Assembly: GCA_021186555.1 (NCBI GenBank)
Contig: JAJKFL010000042.1
Span: 13,570,781-13,634,780 of the forward strand
Direction: 5' to 3'
Source: Reticulitermes speratus
Taxonomy: Eukaryota; Arthropoda; Insecta; Blattodea; Rhinotermitidae
DNA: 64,000 nt
Both the position numbers and the translations under genes were made by a program. Each line of letters begins with the position of its first letter. Position 1 is the first letter of the stretch. The notes below the pieces were generated by a model. It made no database searches. It was not told the origin of the DNA and saw only the letters and a program-made list of their open reading frames with translations. Positions 55,430 to 64,000 of the stretch are shown piece after piece.

Positions 55430-55690
55430 GATAATGAGATGGGCGTGACATGTTACACGTACAGAAAAATAAAATGCTTACAAAATTTCAGTCGTAAGCC
55501 TAAATGGACGAGACCACTTTGAGCACTTACATGTGAGGACAATATTAAACTGGATGTTCAAGAAATATGACCTTAGGGAGAGACGATGATTCAAGTGGCT
55601 CAGGATCGGGTCCAGTAGCGGGCGCATGTGTAGGCCTAATACGCGGCAGTGGATCTTTAGGAACCCATAACAAAGGAAGAATGTATAAAA
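55430..55690 (+). repeat. LINE C-terminal fragment
   Basis: ATAATGAGATGGGCGTGACA (MRWAxH), GAGGACAATATTAAACTGGA (EDNIKLD), TTCAAGTGGCTCAGGATCGG (VAQDR) and GGATCTTTAGGAACCCAT occur in the LINE order. Frames are broken. Confidence 0.65.
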
Positions 55691-55719
55691 CAGCTCAGCT
55701 TTCTGTGAAGGACTCTGCG

Positions 55720-55805
55720 AACGTTGCTGTCAAGTGGATAGCACTCCAGCTTCATATTCGGGAGCTCCCGGGTTCAAATTTCGGTCCAGAGACTGGCTAT
55801 CCTAA
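55720..55805 (+). repeat. tRNA-like SINE head, unassigned
   Basis: GTCAAGTGGATAGCACTCCA (box A-like) and CCCGGGTTCAAATTTCGGTC (box B) are spaced as in a tRNA. No SINE body of the four families follows. Confidence 0.5.
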
Positions 55806-56088
55806 CTGAGATCTTTCGTGACATGTCCTCGGTTATTCAAAAACATTCTTGGACAGTACTCAGATTAAGTTACGGCTGTTTTTATCCCCATCCCTTCCAA
55901 TACATTACCCACTAAACCATTTCATCATTGGACCTTATACGCGCTATAAAGCCTCTGTATAGCCTGAGTGGCTGAGAGTGTCCTTAAACCATACAGCAAT
56001 GAAATACATAAGGGCTAAAATCAGTGCAGTTACACAAGCGAAATATGAAGTCATAAATGTTACCTTATGAATTTGCTTTGAGAATCTG

Positions 56089-56322
56089 CAGGGCCGCAGC
56101 TGGGTGGGGGAAGCGAATCCAAGGGGCGGCAAAATGGGCGGAAAATGAATATTTCAAATGAAAAAAGTTTTATTTTTTTCGCTCAATAAATTTTAAATTA
56201 TTGAGTCAAATGAAAGGCAATTCAATAAATGACTGTGATTGTTTAAAGTTTATAATTTCTGTTACGGGGCGGCCATAGTTATTGCTCGCCCCGGGCGTCA
56301 AGAAAACCTAGCTACGCCACTG
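56089..56322. mobile_element. hAT-like MITE
   Basis: It begins CAGGGCCGCAGCTGGGTGG and ends AACCTAGCTACGCCACTG, whose complement CAGTGGCGTAGCTAGGTT agrees at most positions. The sub-terminal GGGGCGGC and GCTCGCCCCGGGCGTC phrases are typical of this class. No coding capacity. Confidence 0.65.
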
Positions 56323-57049
56323 GGTATGAGCAGCGGTTTATTTTAACATGTACCGAGTTTTGCGTGTTCACAATGCCAAACTTAAATCCGTATCAGCCGA
56401 AACTGTTTTGCTGTAATTTTTTCTCCAATATTTTACTTGTATAAACTAAGCAGATGTCTGAAATCAATTTTGCCCCTCCCTCTTCGGAATATATTTGCGG
56501 ATCAGTATATGGCAGTGATGCAATTTAGGGAACGGCAGAACTCATATCTCCATGTGTAATAATTCTGAGGGGTGGGTGGGGAATGTGCACGGTTGATTAT
56601 ATCATTTCGAAAATATTGCGAGTCGATAATGTTTGTTTTGGCCGAACCACGAAACCGAACACCACATGAAGTTTAAAATTCCACAGATATAGGCCTATTA
56701 TTCAGTGGCAGATTACTGTCTATAAATTATTCTTTAAACTGACATTATTATAAAATGCCGAAACAAAGACTCATATAAAGTAAACAATAGCAAAATCAAA
56801 TAATTTATGTATGAAATTTTCAGAAGTATTATGAGGAATAAAGAAGGGATGGAATTAGAAATGACATTTTTAAAGATGATGCATTCGCCAGTTTCGATTC
56901 TAATCGGTTAATTGATTAAAATTGCAATTGTGTACATGATGTAATCAGTAAGGCTAAGCGTGCGAATACAATTTCTAAATCACTATTCAAAACACCAACT
57001 GGATGCACTTTTATTTTAAAAAACTGTATAGTTCTTTAAAACATTTTTA

Positions 57050-57101
57050 AAAAACACGACATATGTTTCGGCTCCTCACTGAGCCATCTTCAGGGGTTTT
57101 T
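57050..57101 (-). ncRNA. Hammerhead ribozyme-like motif with long stem I
   Basis: On the reverse strand: AAAAACCC, CTGAAGA (57087-57093), U plus stem II GGCUC/GAGCC, GAAA (57066-57069), CATATGTC (GUC cleavage site), then GTGTTTTT. Stem I has seven of eight pairs. Stem III can form from ACAUAUGU in cis only as a two-pair hairpin, or eight pairs in a dimer. One of the best-preserved cores in the window. Its outer flank (near 56996) has CACCAACTGGATGCACTTTT, the family-A end. Confidence 0.75.
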
Positions 57102-57109
57102 ATGTCACT

Positions 57110-58090
57110 AAAACTGCATATATTTACAAACGTCTTTTCATTGGTTCATGCAGGTTTTGTTGAACCAAATAGACGCGTTGGTCCTTTTCTAAAGTGTAAA
57201 TGATTTAATTTTGTTAGAAATAAATAAACATAAACATGACATCGTACTACTTTCTGACCCTCTTTTATTCTAATAATCTAGTAATGGGTCCATTGCCACA
57301 CTTAATCTTATTTTATTTCTGTAACTGTACTGCCATCTTGAATCTCTACTCTCTCTACAGAATTGTGAAACTCCTCCCGCTTCTTAGACTGAATGTATAA
57401 TCTGGCACCCAAAGTTGTCAGTGTAACTTAACGTAGATACATGGCATGATTCAGTTTGCATATAGATGAAATTTCATGACGTTACTTGCGTCAGTAGCTT
57501 TCGTCATAGGCCTGCTCTCTTCGCTGCACTCTCCAACGCCATTTTGTATTACGTACACCATAGTGTTCTGTGACATGGGCCTTTTCTGCAACAGAAAGTA
57601 TGCGAATCTTTAAATGTAACCGGTTTCTTCGCATAGTCCAGACAGCGACCACAGTTAATACGGAGCAAAAGGAATCACAATTACATTAAACGATTTTGCG
57701 TTTGGTTGAAAACTAAATTTGTGATGATCCTAATGAAGACTCCGTTTCAACCGAGTTCTTATAATAAACCATATTCTACAGAAATAATGAGACTGTTCAT
57801 TTATTAGACTATTACAATCTTATGATTATATTAGAGGTAAAAATAGACGTACAGGATTGTGAAAGAATGTGACATCTCAGATATTTTCTATCATTTATCG
57901 CCTTGTCACCACACGGTTCTAGCTTTATGCATTAAATATTTACAAGAGACTAAAGTGCTATGGACACAGATCATTCAGGCATTATAAAAACCCCGGTCAT
58001 GCTTACGTCCCTGTCAGGCCAGAGAAGGAGAAACGAGAAAGCTTGAGAAAGCGAAGTTTTATATAGGCCCTAATTTAGAGCTTATAAGAT
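57110..58090. other. Intergenic DNA, nothing recognised
   Basis: No motif or repeat family was recognised. The right arm of the element at 57050 could not be found here. Confidence 0.4.
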
Positions 58091-58091
58091 G

Positions 58092-58336
58092 ATTTTTTTT
58101 TTCAGTGGCTGGACAGCCCTAATGGGCCAGGGCCTCCTCATTAACGAGGCTTCATGATCACAGACACACCACACTCGGTTGGACGGGTAACCAGCCCGAC
58201 GCAGAGACCTTTACCTGACAACACACAACACTCACAAGAGAGAGACATCCATGCCTCCGGCGGAATTCGAAGCCACGATCCCAGCAAGCGAGCGGCCGCA
58301 GACCCACGCTTTAGACCGCGCGGCCACTGGGATCGG
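58092..58336 (-). mobile_element. SINE-4 copy C, full length, reverse
   Basis: On the reverse strand: GATCCCAGTGGCCGCGCGGT, CTAAAGCGTGGGTCTGCGG, box B-like GTGGCTTCGAATTCCGCCGG, the body, and the end GAGGAGGCCCTGGCCCATTA. A poly-T at 58091-58102 marks its A tail. Confidence 0.88.
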
Positions 58337-58476
58337 CTTATAATATGATTGGTCTGTTTAATTCCTACATAGTAACTTAAAATGATGCACCGTTCGCTGT
58401 GCACCTTTACGTAAATCTGCAATAAATCCAACAAGAATACGCAATATGTTAGGGAGAAAGACACGTCGGTTTAAAA

Positions 58477-58520
58477 TTCCTCTACAGGTTTCGGCCAGGC
58501 TGGGCCATCATGAGGGAGAA
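58477..58520 (-). ncRNA. Hammerhead-like motif, one core change
   Basis: On the reverse strand: TTCTCC, CTCATGA (G5 is C), stem II GGCC/GGCC, GAAA (58489-58492), CCTGTA, GAGGAA. Stem I mostly pairs. The change in the CUGA box should stop cleavage. Confidence 0.55.
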
Positions 58521-58735
58521 GGTTAAAATAGCAGCCTTAATTACTTCAGTTCCACATTAACAAAACAGGCAATGTACTTGTACGTATGACGTCACATAGT
58601 GGCCCTATGCGTCGCCATTGTTGCAGTCAAAAGGCAACAACGCGTTTCGTGCGTATTGTTGAGTTACATGTCACTGTCAACAATACAAAAATACTGATTG
58701 TTGCACAACAGTGCTTTTATGGCGAATTTATATCG

Positions 58736-59372
58736 CCGGAAGATATAAAAGTCTTCATGTAAAGTTTACAGTAAGTTTAAAGTAAACATATTTTTGTCCA
58801 AATTTTAATTCCTCGACAGATTTTCATAGAAGTCCTTGAGTTATGAGTAATGAGTAAATAATGGGCCGGGCCCTTGCGGTCCCGATGCACGTAGGCCTTT
58901 GACAGGCCCTTTGTGCCCCTTAACTAAAGTCCAAGTCATAAGAGCCCTGCCCTTTTAATAAAGTTCCAGATCGTCCCCAGACTTAGTTCTCTGACATCCT
59001 CAGGGTCCAAAAAGAAGGAACCCAGACAAGTATGTCTGTGTGTCGCCAAGGCTTCACACTCACAAGACATCAGCTGAGGTCTCCTCCTCTGCTCCGCATT
59101 TCCTACACAATGGACTGCCGCCCAGTCCCATAACGTGAAGGTGTCTTCTCAAGGTGTTATGTCCGGTAAGAAGGCCAGTAACCACCCTGGATTGCTTCCT
59201 ATTAAAGGACCATAGAAGTCCCTAATATCAGTTTTTACGGAAATACCGTCCACCAGCGGGAGCCGCGATGATGTATGCTGACAGACGGACAGACAGACAG
59301 ACAGACAGACGGAGGGACGGACGGGCATGACGATGTAATAAGCCCTTGTCGCAACTATACGAAAGCGCCTAA
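58736..59372 (+). repeat. Dispersed repeat R, copy 3, interrupted
   Basis: GTCTTCATGTAAAGT and CCTCGACAGATTTTCAT match copies at 18830 and 61320. After an inserted LINE piece, the repeat resumes with GGGAGCCGCGATGATG, a long (ACAG)n run at 59283-59311 and GCATGACGATG. The microsatellite has expanded here relative to the other copies. Confidence 0.65.
58836..59210 (-). mobile_element. 5'-truncated LINE (RNase H-type C-terminus) with target duplication
   Basis: It is flanked by CATAGAAGTCC at 58825-58835 and 59211-59221. The reverse strand reads WLLAFLPDITP-like remains, then FTLWDWAAVHCVGNAEQRRR (worn form of a GLxxSPLCRKCGAEEE block), CECEALATHRHTCLGSFFLD, PEDVRELSLGTIWNFIK. This order resembles the end of RNase H-bearing LINEs of insects; the cysteine pattern suggests a zinc-knuckle-like end. 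It is broken. It inserted into repeat R. Confidence 0.75.
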
Positions 59373-59426
59373 AAACTACTGCCTTAAGTCAGCTGACACA
59401 TTACGGAGTATAATAATAGGGTGTTA

Positions 59427-60014
59427 TATAGGGTGATGCAGGGGTAAGGTCAATATTTTGGGAGGTGATAGTAGCGGTCATTGTGAGAAAAAAGGTTCTT
59501 ATGAACATGTCTAAAATTCTATATGGTTACCGAGATAAACCTGGTTGAATCCACAAATAAAAAGCTTTATGAATGGTAAAAAGAAAGAGCAATTTCGTAC
59601 TGTCAATTTTATTTTACTTTTAATTTAATGTTTAGACGATAAGTTTGTTACACAGAAATGACAAATTTGTTACAGTTCACAATAAATGTTCGAAAATCCC
59701 ACCGTCAACCTCAGTGCACTTTGCAACTCGTGTGCGAAGATCGCGTTTTGTTCGTCTGAGTTGATCTTCACGTTTCTTTTTGCGGACAGCAGCATCCAAA
59801 ATGCGAGCGAACAATTCGTCTCGTGTATCCACCTTTCTTTTGTAAACTTCGCTCTTCATCCAACCACACAAACAAAAATCTAACGGATTCAAACAGCCAG
59901 ATTCAAACAGCTCTTTCTCGGTAACCATTCAGAATTAGACATACATACTTTTTTGTCACAATGACAGATACTGTCACGTCCCAAATATTGACCTTTCCTC
60001 CCGAATCCCCTGTA
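59427..60014 (-). mobile_element. Internally deleted Tc1/mariner element with terminal inverted repeats
   Basis: The left end TATAGGGTGATGCAGGGGTA, AGGTCAATATTTTGGGAGG and CGGTCATTGTGAGAAAAAAG is mirrored (in reverse) by the right end TACAGGGGATTCGGGAGGAA, AGGTCAATATTTGGGACG and CTGTCATTGTGACAAAAAAG. TIRs of about 80 bases; the ends begin TA, as expected for this superfamily. Between them is only the C-terminal transposase frame. The internal part that would carry the DNA-binding and first catalytic domains is missing. Confidence 0.8.
59677..59928 (-). pseudogene. Mariner-like transposase, C-terminal 83 codons
   Basis: The frame reads MVTEKELFESGCLNPLDFCL, CGWMKSEVYKRKVDTRDELF, ARILDAAVRKKKREDQLRR and ends VDGGIFEHLL. 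LNPLDFCLCGW is a worn form of LTPLDFFLWG, which contains the last catalytic Asp. The apparent ATG start is probably an accident of the internal deletion. A protein of this size cannot be a complete transposase. Confidence 0.8.
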
Positions 60015-60235
60015 TTGCCAAACTCTGTATACAAGTTCCAATATTCCCAGACACTATGAAGTTATTCTACCCCGAAAGTAGGATGATCTGATGGTGTATA
60101 ATTTTTCTGGATTATAATTTGAATTTCGGTTAACATAACATATGAAATGTTAAAGTGGTAAAATATATCCAATATTGTGTGTCTCTAGCATTCCTACATA
60201 ATATGTATGAAAGTGCCACGCTAAGGCCACAATAC

Positions 60236-60430
60236 TACATAAGCCTCCAGACCGGCTTTGTTTCTCCACCGGAAGATCTTTTCTCCGGGGGTAAAGCAGC
60301 CGCCTCCAGAAGCTGACCACTTACTCCCATCTAGTACTCGTATAATAATGAGTGGGGAAGCTGTAACTCCACTCCCCTGTACACCTTCCTGGCGTGCACA
60401 GGGACAATTTTATCCTTACCCTGCGGTTCC
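60236..60430 (+). repeat. SINE-3 partial copy
   Basis: CCAGACCGGCTTTGTTTCTC, CGGGGGTAAAGCAGCCGCC, CCCATCTAGTACTCGTATAA and GCGTGCACAGGGACAATTTT match the 3' two thirds of SINE-3. The tRNA-like head is missing. Confidence 0.65.
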
Positions 60431-60917
60431 AGTATGTATGACATCGACGCGGGGGCGTGTCATTCCATTAAACATGTGATTTTTACGTATTCAGTGATAA
60501 TGCGTAATATATATTACGCGCATAGGAGGTTTGATAGGATTCTATAATGTAAAAAAAAACATATGTATTAAATTTTAACCAGTTGTATAGTTTCTCTTTC
60601 GATTACTCGTGGACTGTCTTTGCAATTGGCGATTGAATCAGAGAAAATATACCTGCAAGCAGCTTATCCATCATCATCATCAACATCATTAAGTTATGAA
60701 AGTTGTAGGTTTAGGGCTGTAAGTCCTGTCCTATGTAACTCGTTCGCTTTCAGATGATCCTGTTCTCTCAATCGTCTTCTAGTCGGCCTCTTATCTCTTT
60801 TCCATGGGGTTGATACTGTAGTGCTAGTTTTTGTAAGCGGTTGTTTTCCTTTCTGTTTACGTGTTGAAGCCAATTTTGTTGGTATTTTCTAATCTCATCT
60901 AGTATAGGCTCATTCAT

Positions 60918-61215
60918 TCATTCTGTAGTCTGTCTTACGACAGGTCCGTAGCCTCTTCCAAAGCGAGTTCTCCACAGGGTGCGATCTAGTGCTTCCTCTT
61001 TCAATTTCCAGTATCTTTTCTTTTCCTTAAGGTCATCCAGTAGCTGCTTACGTCTTCTCCCTCGTCGTCCCGTCATTTCTATCCTTCCTTCTAACTTCCC
61101 TTCAATCACGTGTTTCAGAAGGCAGTTTCTACGCAAGATGTGACCAATCCAGTTAGCCTTTCTTCTTTTTATTGTATGTAGTATATTCCTCTCCTCCTTG
61201 AAGTCTATTGTCTAT
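60918..61215 (-). mobile_element. Second LINE family, C-terminal part
   Basis: The reverse strand reads IKRRKANWIGHILRRNCLLK (from about 61170), HVIEGKLEGRIEMTGRRGRR, RKQLLDDLKEKKRYWKLKEE, ALDRTLWRTRFGRGYGPVVR and QTTE plus stop. The WIGHILRRNCLLKHVIEG and GRRGRRRKQLLDDLKE blocks are the C-terminal signature of a different insect LINE from the one at 946. The last 70 codons are intact in one frame. A short CATT run flanks the 3' end, and a CTATTGT triplication near 61203-61225 marks the junction with repeat R. Confidence 0.85.
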
Positions 61216-61319
61216 TGTCTATTGTCCTTATTTACTTTGTTCATAATGGCGACATTCCTTTGTTTATTCCGTCTTGTGAGACCTAGGAGTGGTTGTAAGA
61301 CAGGCAATTTAGGTGTAAC

Positions 61320-61842
61320 GTAACAGTGAGGCGCGTTCGCATTACCATTGTTGCCGTGGAAAAGCAATAAGTATTACATATTCTCAGTGTGTGTCTGTAT
61401 TCCTGCCTTAGATATCCAGCATGCAAAGAGCATGCGCCGTATTATGTTGTCATCTGTGGCCTGTCCGACTCTTAACATATTTTTCCACATCTCATAAACG
61501 GCACGATTTTCGGAAAAACTTTATTGAATATAAAATGTGTGTTTTGATTTCCTCTACAAATTTTGTCTGAAACATGTATCATTCTAAGAAGAACTGAGTG
61601 AGATATTATCATGAATGTATTTAGGTCTTCATGTAAAGTACCCGTTATTCTTGTCAGATTTTAACGAAACTTTAATTTTCTCGACATATTTTAGAAAAAT
61701 ACTCAAATATAAAATTTCATGAAAATCCGTCTGGTGGGAGCCGAGTTCCATGCGGTTAGACACACAGACAGACATGAAGCTAATATGTAGTCGCTTTTCG
61801 CAATTTTGCGAACGCGCCCAAAAAGCGCATTTGTGCTGCCTC
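61320..61842 (+). repeat. Dispersed repeat R, copy 2, inside a LINE
   Basis: It runs parallel to 18830-19352 with the same ordered blocks (GTTGCCGTGGAAAAGCAATA, AGCATGCGCCGTATTA, CTTCATGTAAAGTACCCG, GGGAGCCGAGTTCCATGCGG, ACAGACAGACATGAAGC, TCGCTTTTCGCAATTTTGCG). LINE-like sequence lies on both sides, so the repeat inserted into the second LINE family. Confidence 0.8.
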
Positions 61843-61859
61843 TAGTTGTTTCTGTTATT

Positions 61860-62640
61860 TTCATTATCCACATCTCGCTTCCGTAACGAAGCGTGGCTTT
61901 CGAAATAATGTGAATTCGTAGTTTTGTGTCTCTTGAAGTATGCTTACCAAAGTGCTTTTTATCAGTCTGTTTAATTTATTGTATTTGTGCATTTTTATCT
62001 CTGATTTTATTCTCAAATCATATTTGTTATGTGCGTAAGTTCCGCCACTTATTCTATAATTCTACCTTCAAGTTCTACCTTCAAGTTTTTATCCTTTTCG
62101 AATTTTTACCACACATTGCCATTGTTTCTGTTCTACTTGTGGGTAGCATAATTTTTTTTAGCAATGTTGCTCAAGTCTGTATGCTTCAGTTTGCAGTTCA
62201 TCTTCTAATTTGGCTATAATTATTTGTTTGTCTGCGTTCACAATTGTTTCAATTCATTGTTGTTAATTTAGTTCCACTGTCGTAAGGGCTTTCCATTCTG
62301 CAATCTTTGTTGATATACATGTTAAAAAGAATTGGCGAGAGACCACAGCCTTGTCTCACCTCTTTGTTGATGTGTATTGATGCTGATATATTTTCTATAC
62401 AAGCTGTTGATGGCTAGTAGCAACCTTATTGGGATTTTTTCTTCTTTCAATAATTGCTTGGTTTACATCTTTAATCCAGTTCTCGCCTCTTCATATACCA
62501 CAACGCCATTGGCCAAAAATATGTCACGAGATACAAACCATTTCTCATCTGTATTTCTATTGGCCAGCCGACATACATCTTTCTTACACCCGCGTTTGTC
62601 ACACACCTGCAACAATGTTTCCATATAAAGTTTTAAAATA
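61860..62640 (-). repeat. Second LINE family, reverse transcriptase remnant
   Basis: The reverse strand has GGCTGTGGTCTCTCGCCAAT, TCTTTTTAACATGTATATCA, readable as GLSPILFNMYINKD, an RT finger/palm segment. It continues through a worn coding stretch to GAAGCGAGATGTGGATAATG, where the repeat R insertion breaks it off from the C-terminal part at 60918. Forward frames here (61926-62219 and others) are shadows. Confidence 0.65.
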
Positions 62641-62723
62641 AAAGTTTTACCTCTCGGAGGCGTCAGTTCCCGTAATGGAACCTGGAATGGGCGGGTTCAG
62701 AGGTTGATAGACATTCGTACAGT

Positions 62724-62729
62724 TCAGTC
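62724..62729 (+). promoter_or_regulatory. Possible initiator element of IntS6
   Basis: TCAGTC matches the arthropod initiator consensus TCA(G/T)T(C/T) and lies 30 bases before the ATG. A clear TATA box is not seen. The transcription start is only inferred. Confidence 0.25.
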
Positions 62730-62758
62730 ATTTGCAACAACAAAATTCAGCGTTCGAA

Positions 62759-62869
62759 ATGACTATAATAGTTTTTATAATAGATTCATCTGCATCTATG
62801 TATCAACGAACATATTTGGGTCTAACAGTGCTCGATGTTGCTAAGGAAGCAGTAGAAACGTGCCTGAAG
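62759..62869 (+). CDS. IntS6: Integrator complex subunit 6, first coding exon
   Basis: Thirty-seven codons lie from ATG to donor GTAAGTG: MTIIVFIIDSSASMYQRTYL, GLTVLDVAKEAVETCLK. This matches the start of Integrator subunit 6 (DICE1), which opens with a VWA domain. DSSAS is the DxSxS metal-binding motif at residues 9-13. I chose the second ATG of the open frame because the conserved protein starts one residue before the hydrophobic strand; the upstream ATG at 62732 would add nine unconserved residues. IntS6 belongs to the Integrator complex, which cleaves nascent RNA at snRNA genes and promoter-proximal paused RNA polymerase II in the nucleus, and it helps recruit PP2A. The exon ends in phase 0. 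Confidence 0.93.
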
Positions 62870-62975
62870 GTAAGTGAAGAAATTTTGCGACGAATTACGT
62901 TCGTGAAATCGTTTGGTGACGTTTTCTGTAAGGAAATACAGCAAAATATGTTACAGTGGTTTATTTATTTCATAG

Positions 62976-63053
62976 GTTCGCCAAAGATCCCCCGAAAGTA
63001 GAGGCGATAGATACATGTTACTAACTTTTGAAGATCCGCCCGCTAACATTAAG
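62976..63053 (+). CDS. IntS6: Integrator complex subunit 6, second coding exon
   Basis: Twenty-six codons lie between acceptor TTTATTTCATAG and donor GTAAGTG: VRQRSPESRGDRYMLLTFED and PPANIK. The ESRGDRYMLLTFEDPP block matches the conserved second strand/helix region of the IntS6 VWA domain. It is in phase 0 with the first exon, with an intron of only 106 bases between them. The remaining exons lie to the right of the window; none were recognised up to 64000. Confidence 0.93.
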
Positions 63054-63680
63054 GTAAGTGAAAATTTGTGGTGAAAAATTTGACGGATACGCCTAGTCTG
63101 TTTCGCTTAAAGTTCTATTACTGTTTTACATTTTTGTTTGTTGTGGATTCGGATCATTTTGTCTGGTGAAGGCTTTTAGTAATATGTGAAATGTATACGT
63201 GTACGTAATATACATTTTTCGCGTGACACAACTGGTCCGTTATTGTACCTACGGTAGCTTACTTGCAATGGTTTATAAAGTTGATCAATTTGAAGTGCTG
63301 TAGTCTAAGCCATATTCTTGTGACTGTTGAGTCCTGAAAGAAATAAAATATAATAAATACACATGAAGTTGAATGAACCTTAATGATAATGCACAGCTTA
63401 GTAAGCGAAGTAGGCGTCATTGGTCGCAGGGCAGTTTGTAAGCGGCAGATTGTTATGAATTACATTAAATTAATGGCATTTAAACTTGAAATGGAAATAT
63501 TAAATTTTAAACGTCTGCTGTCATGAGTTTGGAATTTATAACAATTACTGTTAAATTAATATTCATAATGCAGTGAGCCATTAATTTTTGTCAAATTTTT
63601 ATCTTTTCATTTCTGTGGCCCTCCGATTAGTATTTTTCAGTTCACAAAATAGTCTTAAAGGGAACGTAAAATAACTTGGG
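63054..63680. other. IntS6 intron 2, nothing recognised
   Basis: AT-rich intron sequence without frames or known repeats. Confidence 0.4.
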
Positions 63681-63800
63681 AGCTGGGATAGCGTAGTTGT
63701 AGCGACTAGACTAAGGGCTGGATGGTCTGGGGTTCTAATCCTGGCAGGGGCAAGAGATTTTTCTCTTCTTCAAATGTCCATACCATATGTGGTGAAACCA
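63681..63800 (+). repeat. SINE-3 head fragment
   Basis: GAGCTGGGATAGCGTAGTTG and TAGCGACTAGACTAAGGGC (box A side) precede GGTCTGGGGTTCTAATCCTG (box B). GCAGGGGCAAGAGATTTTTC matches the head of the copy at 9855. The body is lost. Confidence 0.6.
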
Positions 63801-63850
63801 AGTTCAAGCATTGATGCAATAACATGAACATGAATGAGATCAAAATTTGT

Positions 63851-64000
63851 TCATTTTCCTTCAAAGTAATCTTCCTTGATATCAGTGCATTTTTTACATC
63901 TTTCTAAAATATGCACAAAACAGTCGTTGAAGGTATCCAAAGGAACTGTGTTTAATGTGGCAGTTACATACTTTGTGATATCCTCATTGTCCTGAATTTT
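63851..64000 (-). pseudogene. Mariner-like transposase C-terminus, cut by the window edge
   Basis: The reverse strand is open from the window edge to TCA at 63851-63853: KIQDNEDITKYVTATLNTVP, LDTFNDCFVHILERCKKCTD and IKEDYFEGK, then stop. The FxxCFxxxxERxxKC...DYFEG pattern is the C-terminus of SETMAR-like Tc1/mariner transposases. It lies in an IntS6 intron, antisense. Whether it is intact beyond the edge cannot be told. Confidence 0.7.

Noticed and set aside
61926-62641. Forward-strand frames of 60-97 codons
   Set aside because: The reverse strand carries reverse transcriptase motifs here, so the forward frames are shadows.
62732-62758. Upstream ATG as the start of IntS6
   Set aside because: The nine extra residues are not like the family; the conserved protein begins at the ATG at 62759.
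1-64000. A Penelope-type reverse transcriptase or GIY-YIG endonuclease to accompany the ribozymes
   Set aside because: I looked for RT palm and GIY-YIG motifs near each ribozyme element and found none; the only RT remnants belong to LINEs.

Overview
The window looks like a gene-poor, repeat-rich stretch of an insect nuclear genome. Two conserved animal genes are interrupted by introns of roughly 2 to 14 kb. The LINE and SINE styles remind me of cockroach or termite sequence (Blattodea), but that placement is from memory and is inference. No bacterial features are present. Almost all long open frames are repeats or chance frames.

Genes. (1) Four exons at 7709-7766, 13836-13963, 27500-27703 and 29903-30071 (+ strand) join in phase. 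They encode the C-terminal part of a GT25-family procollagen galactosyltransferase (COLGALT-like, an ER-lumenal enzyme), including the stop codon and a KEDL tail. Upstream exons were not found and probably lie left of the window. (2) Two exons at 62759-62869 and 62976-63053 (+) encode the N-terminus of Integrator subunit 6 (VWA domain, DxSxS motif). That gene runs off the right edge. Both genes point the same way, with about 32 kb between them.

Repeats. Region 1-7.7 kb: a broken LINE and several tRNA-derived SINEs. Region 7.7-30 kb: the COLGALT introns, filled with SINEs, foldback repeats, LINE tails, mariner remnants and a minisatellite. Region 30-62 kb: intergenic, with foldbacks, hAT-like MITEs, a Tigger-like remnant, a 1-kb satellite of 52-bp units, nested insertions and a deleted mariner. 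Region 62.7-64 kb: the IntS6 start and a mariner transposase C-terminus cut by the window edge. At least four SINE families (here SINE-1 to SINE-4, provisional names) have visible pol III box B-like motifs.

Most interesting signal. Many short inverted repeats carry hammerhead-ribozyme-like motifs: CUGANGA, a GC-rich stem II, GAAA, a very short palindromic stem III (ACAUGU or ACGU), then a GUA or GUC cleavage site followed by a matching stem I. Several are paired head to head so that the two predicted cleavage sites face outward (11302/12176, 23289/23436, 45392/45514). This stem-III-poor design is known from Penelope-like retroelements, where the ribozymes act as dimers, but I see no Penelope reverse transcriptase here. 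A second family, with a TCCCGAAACGTC core and more than ten copies, looks like a degenerate relative. Several motifs lie in sense orientation inside the COLGALT introns.
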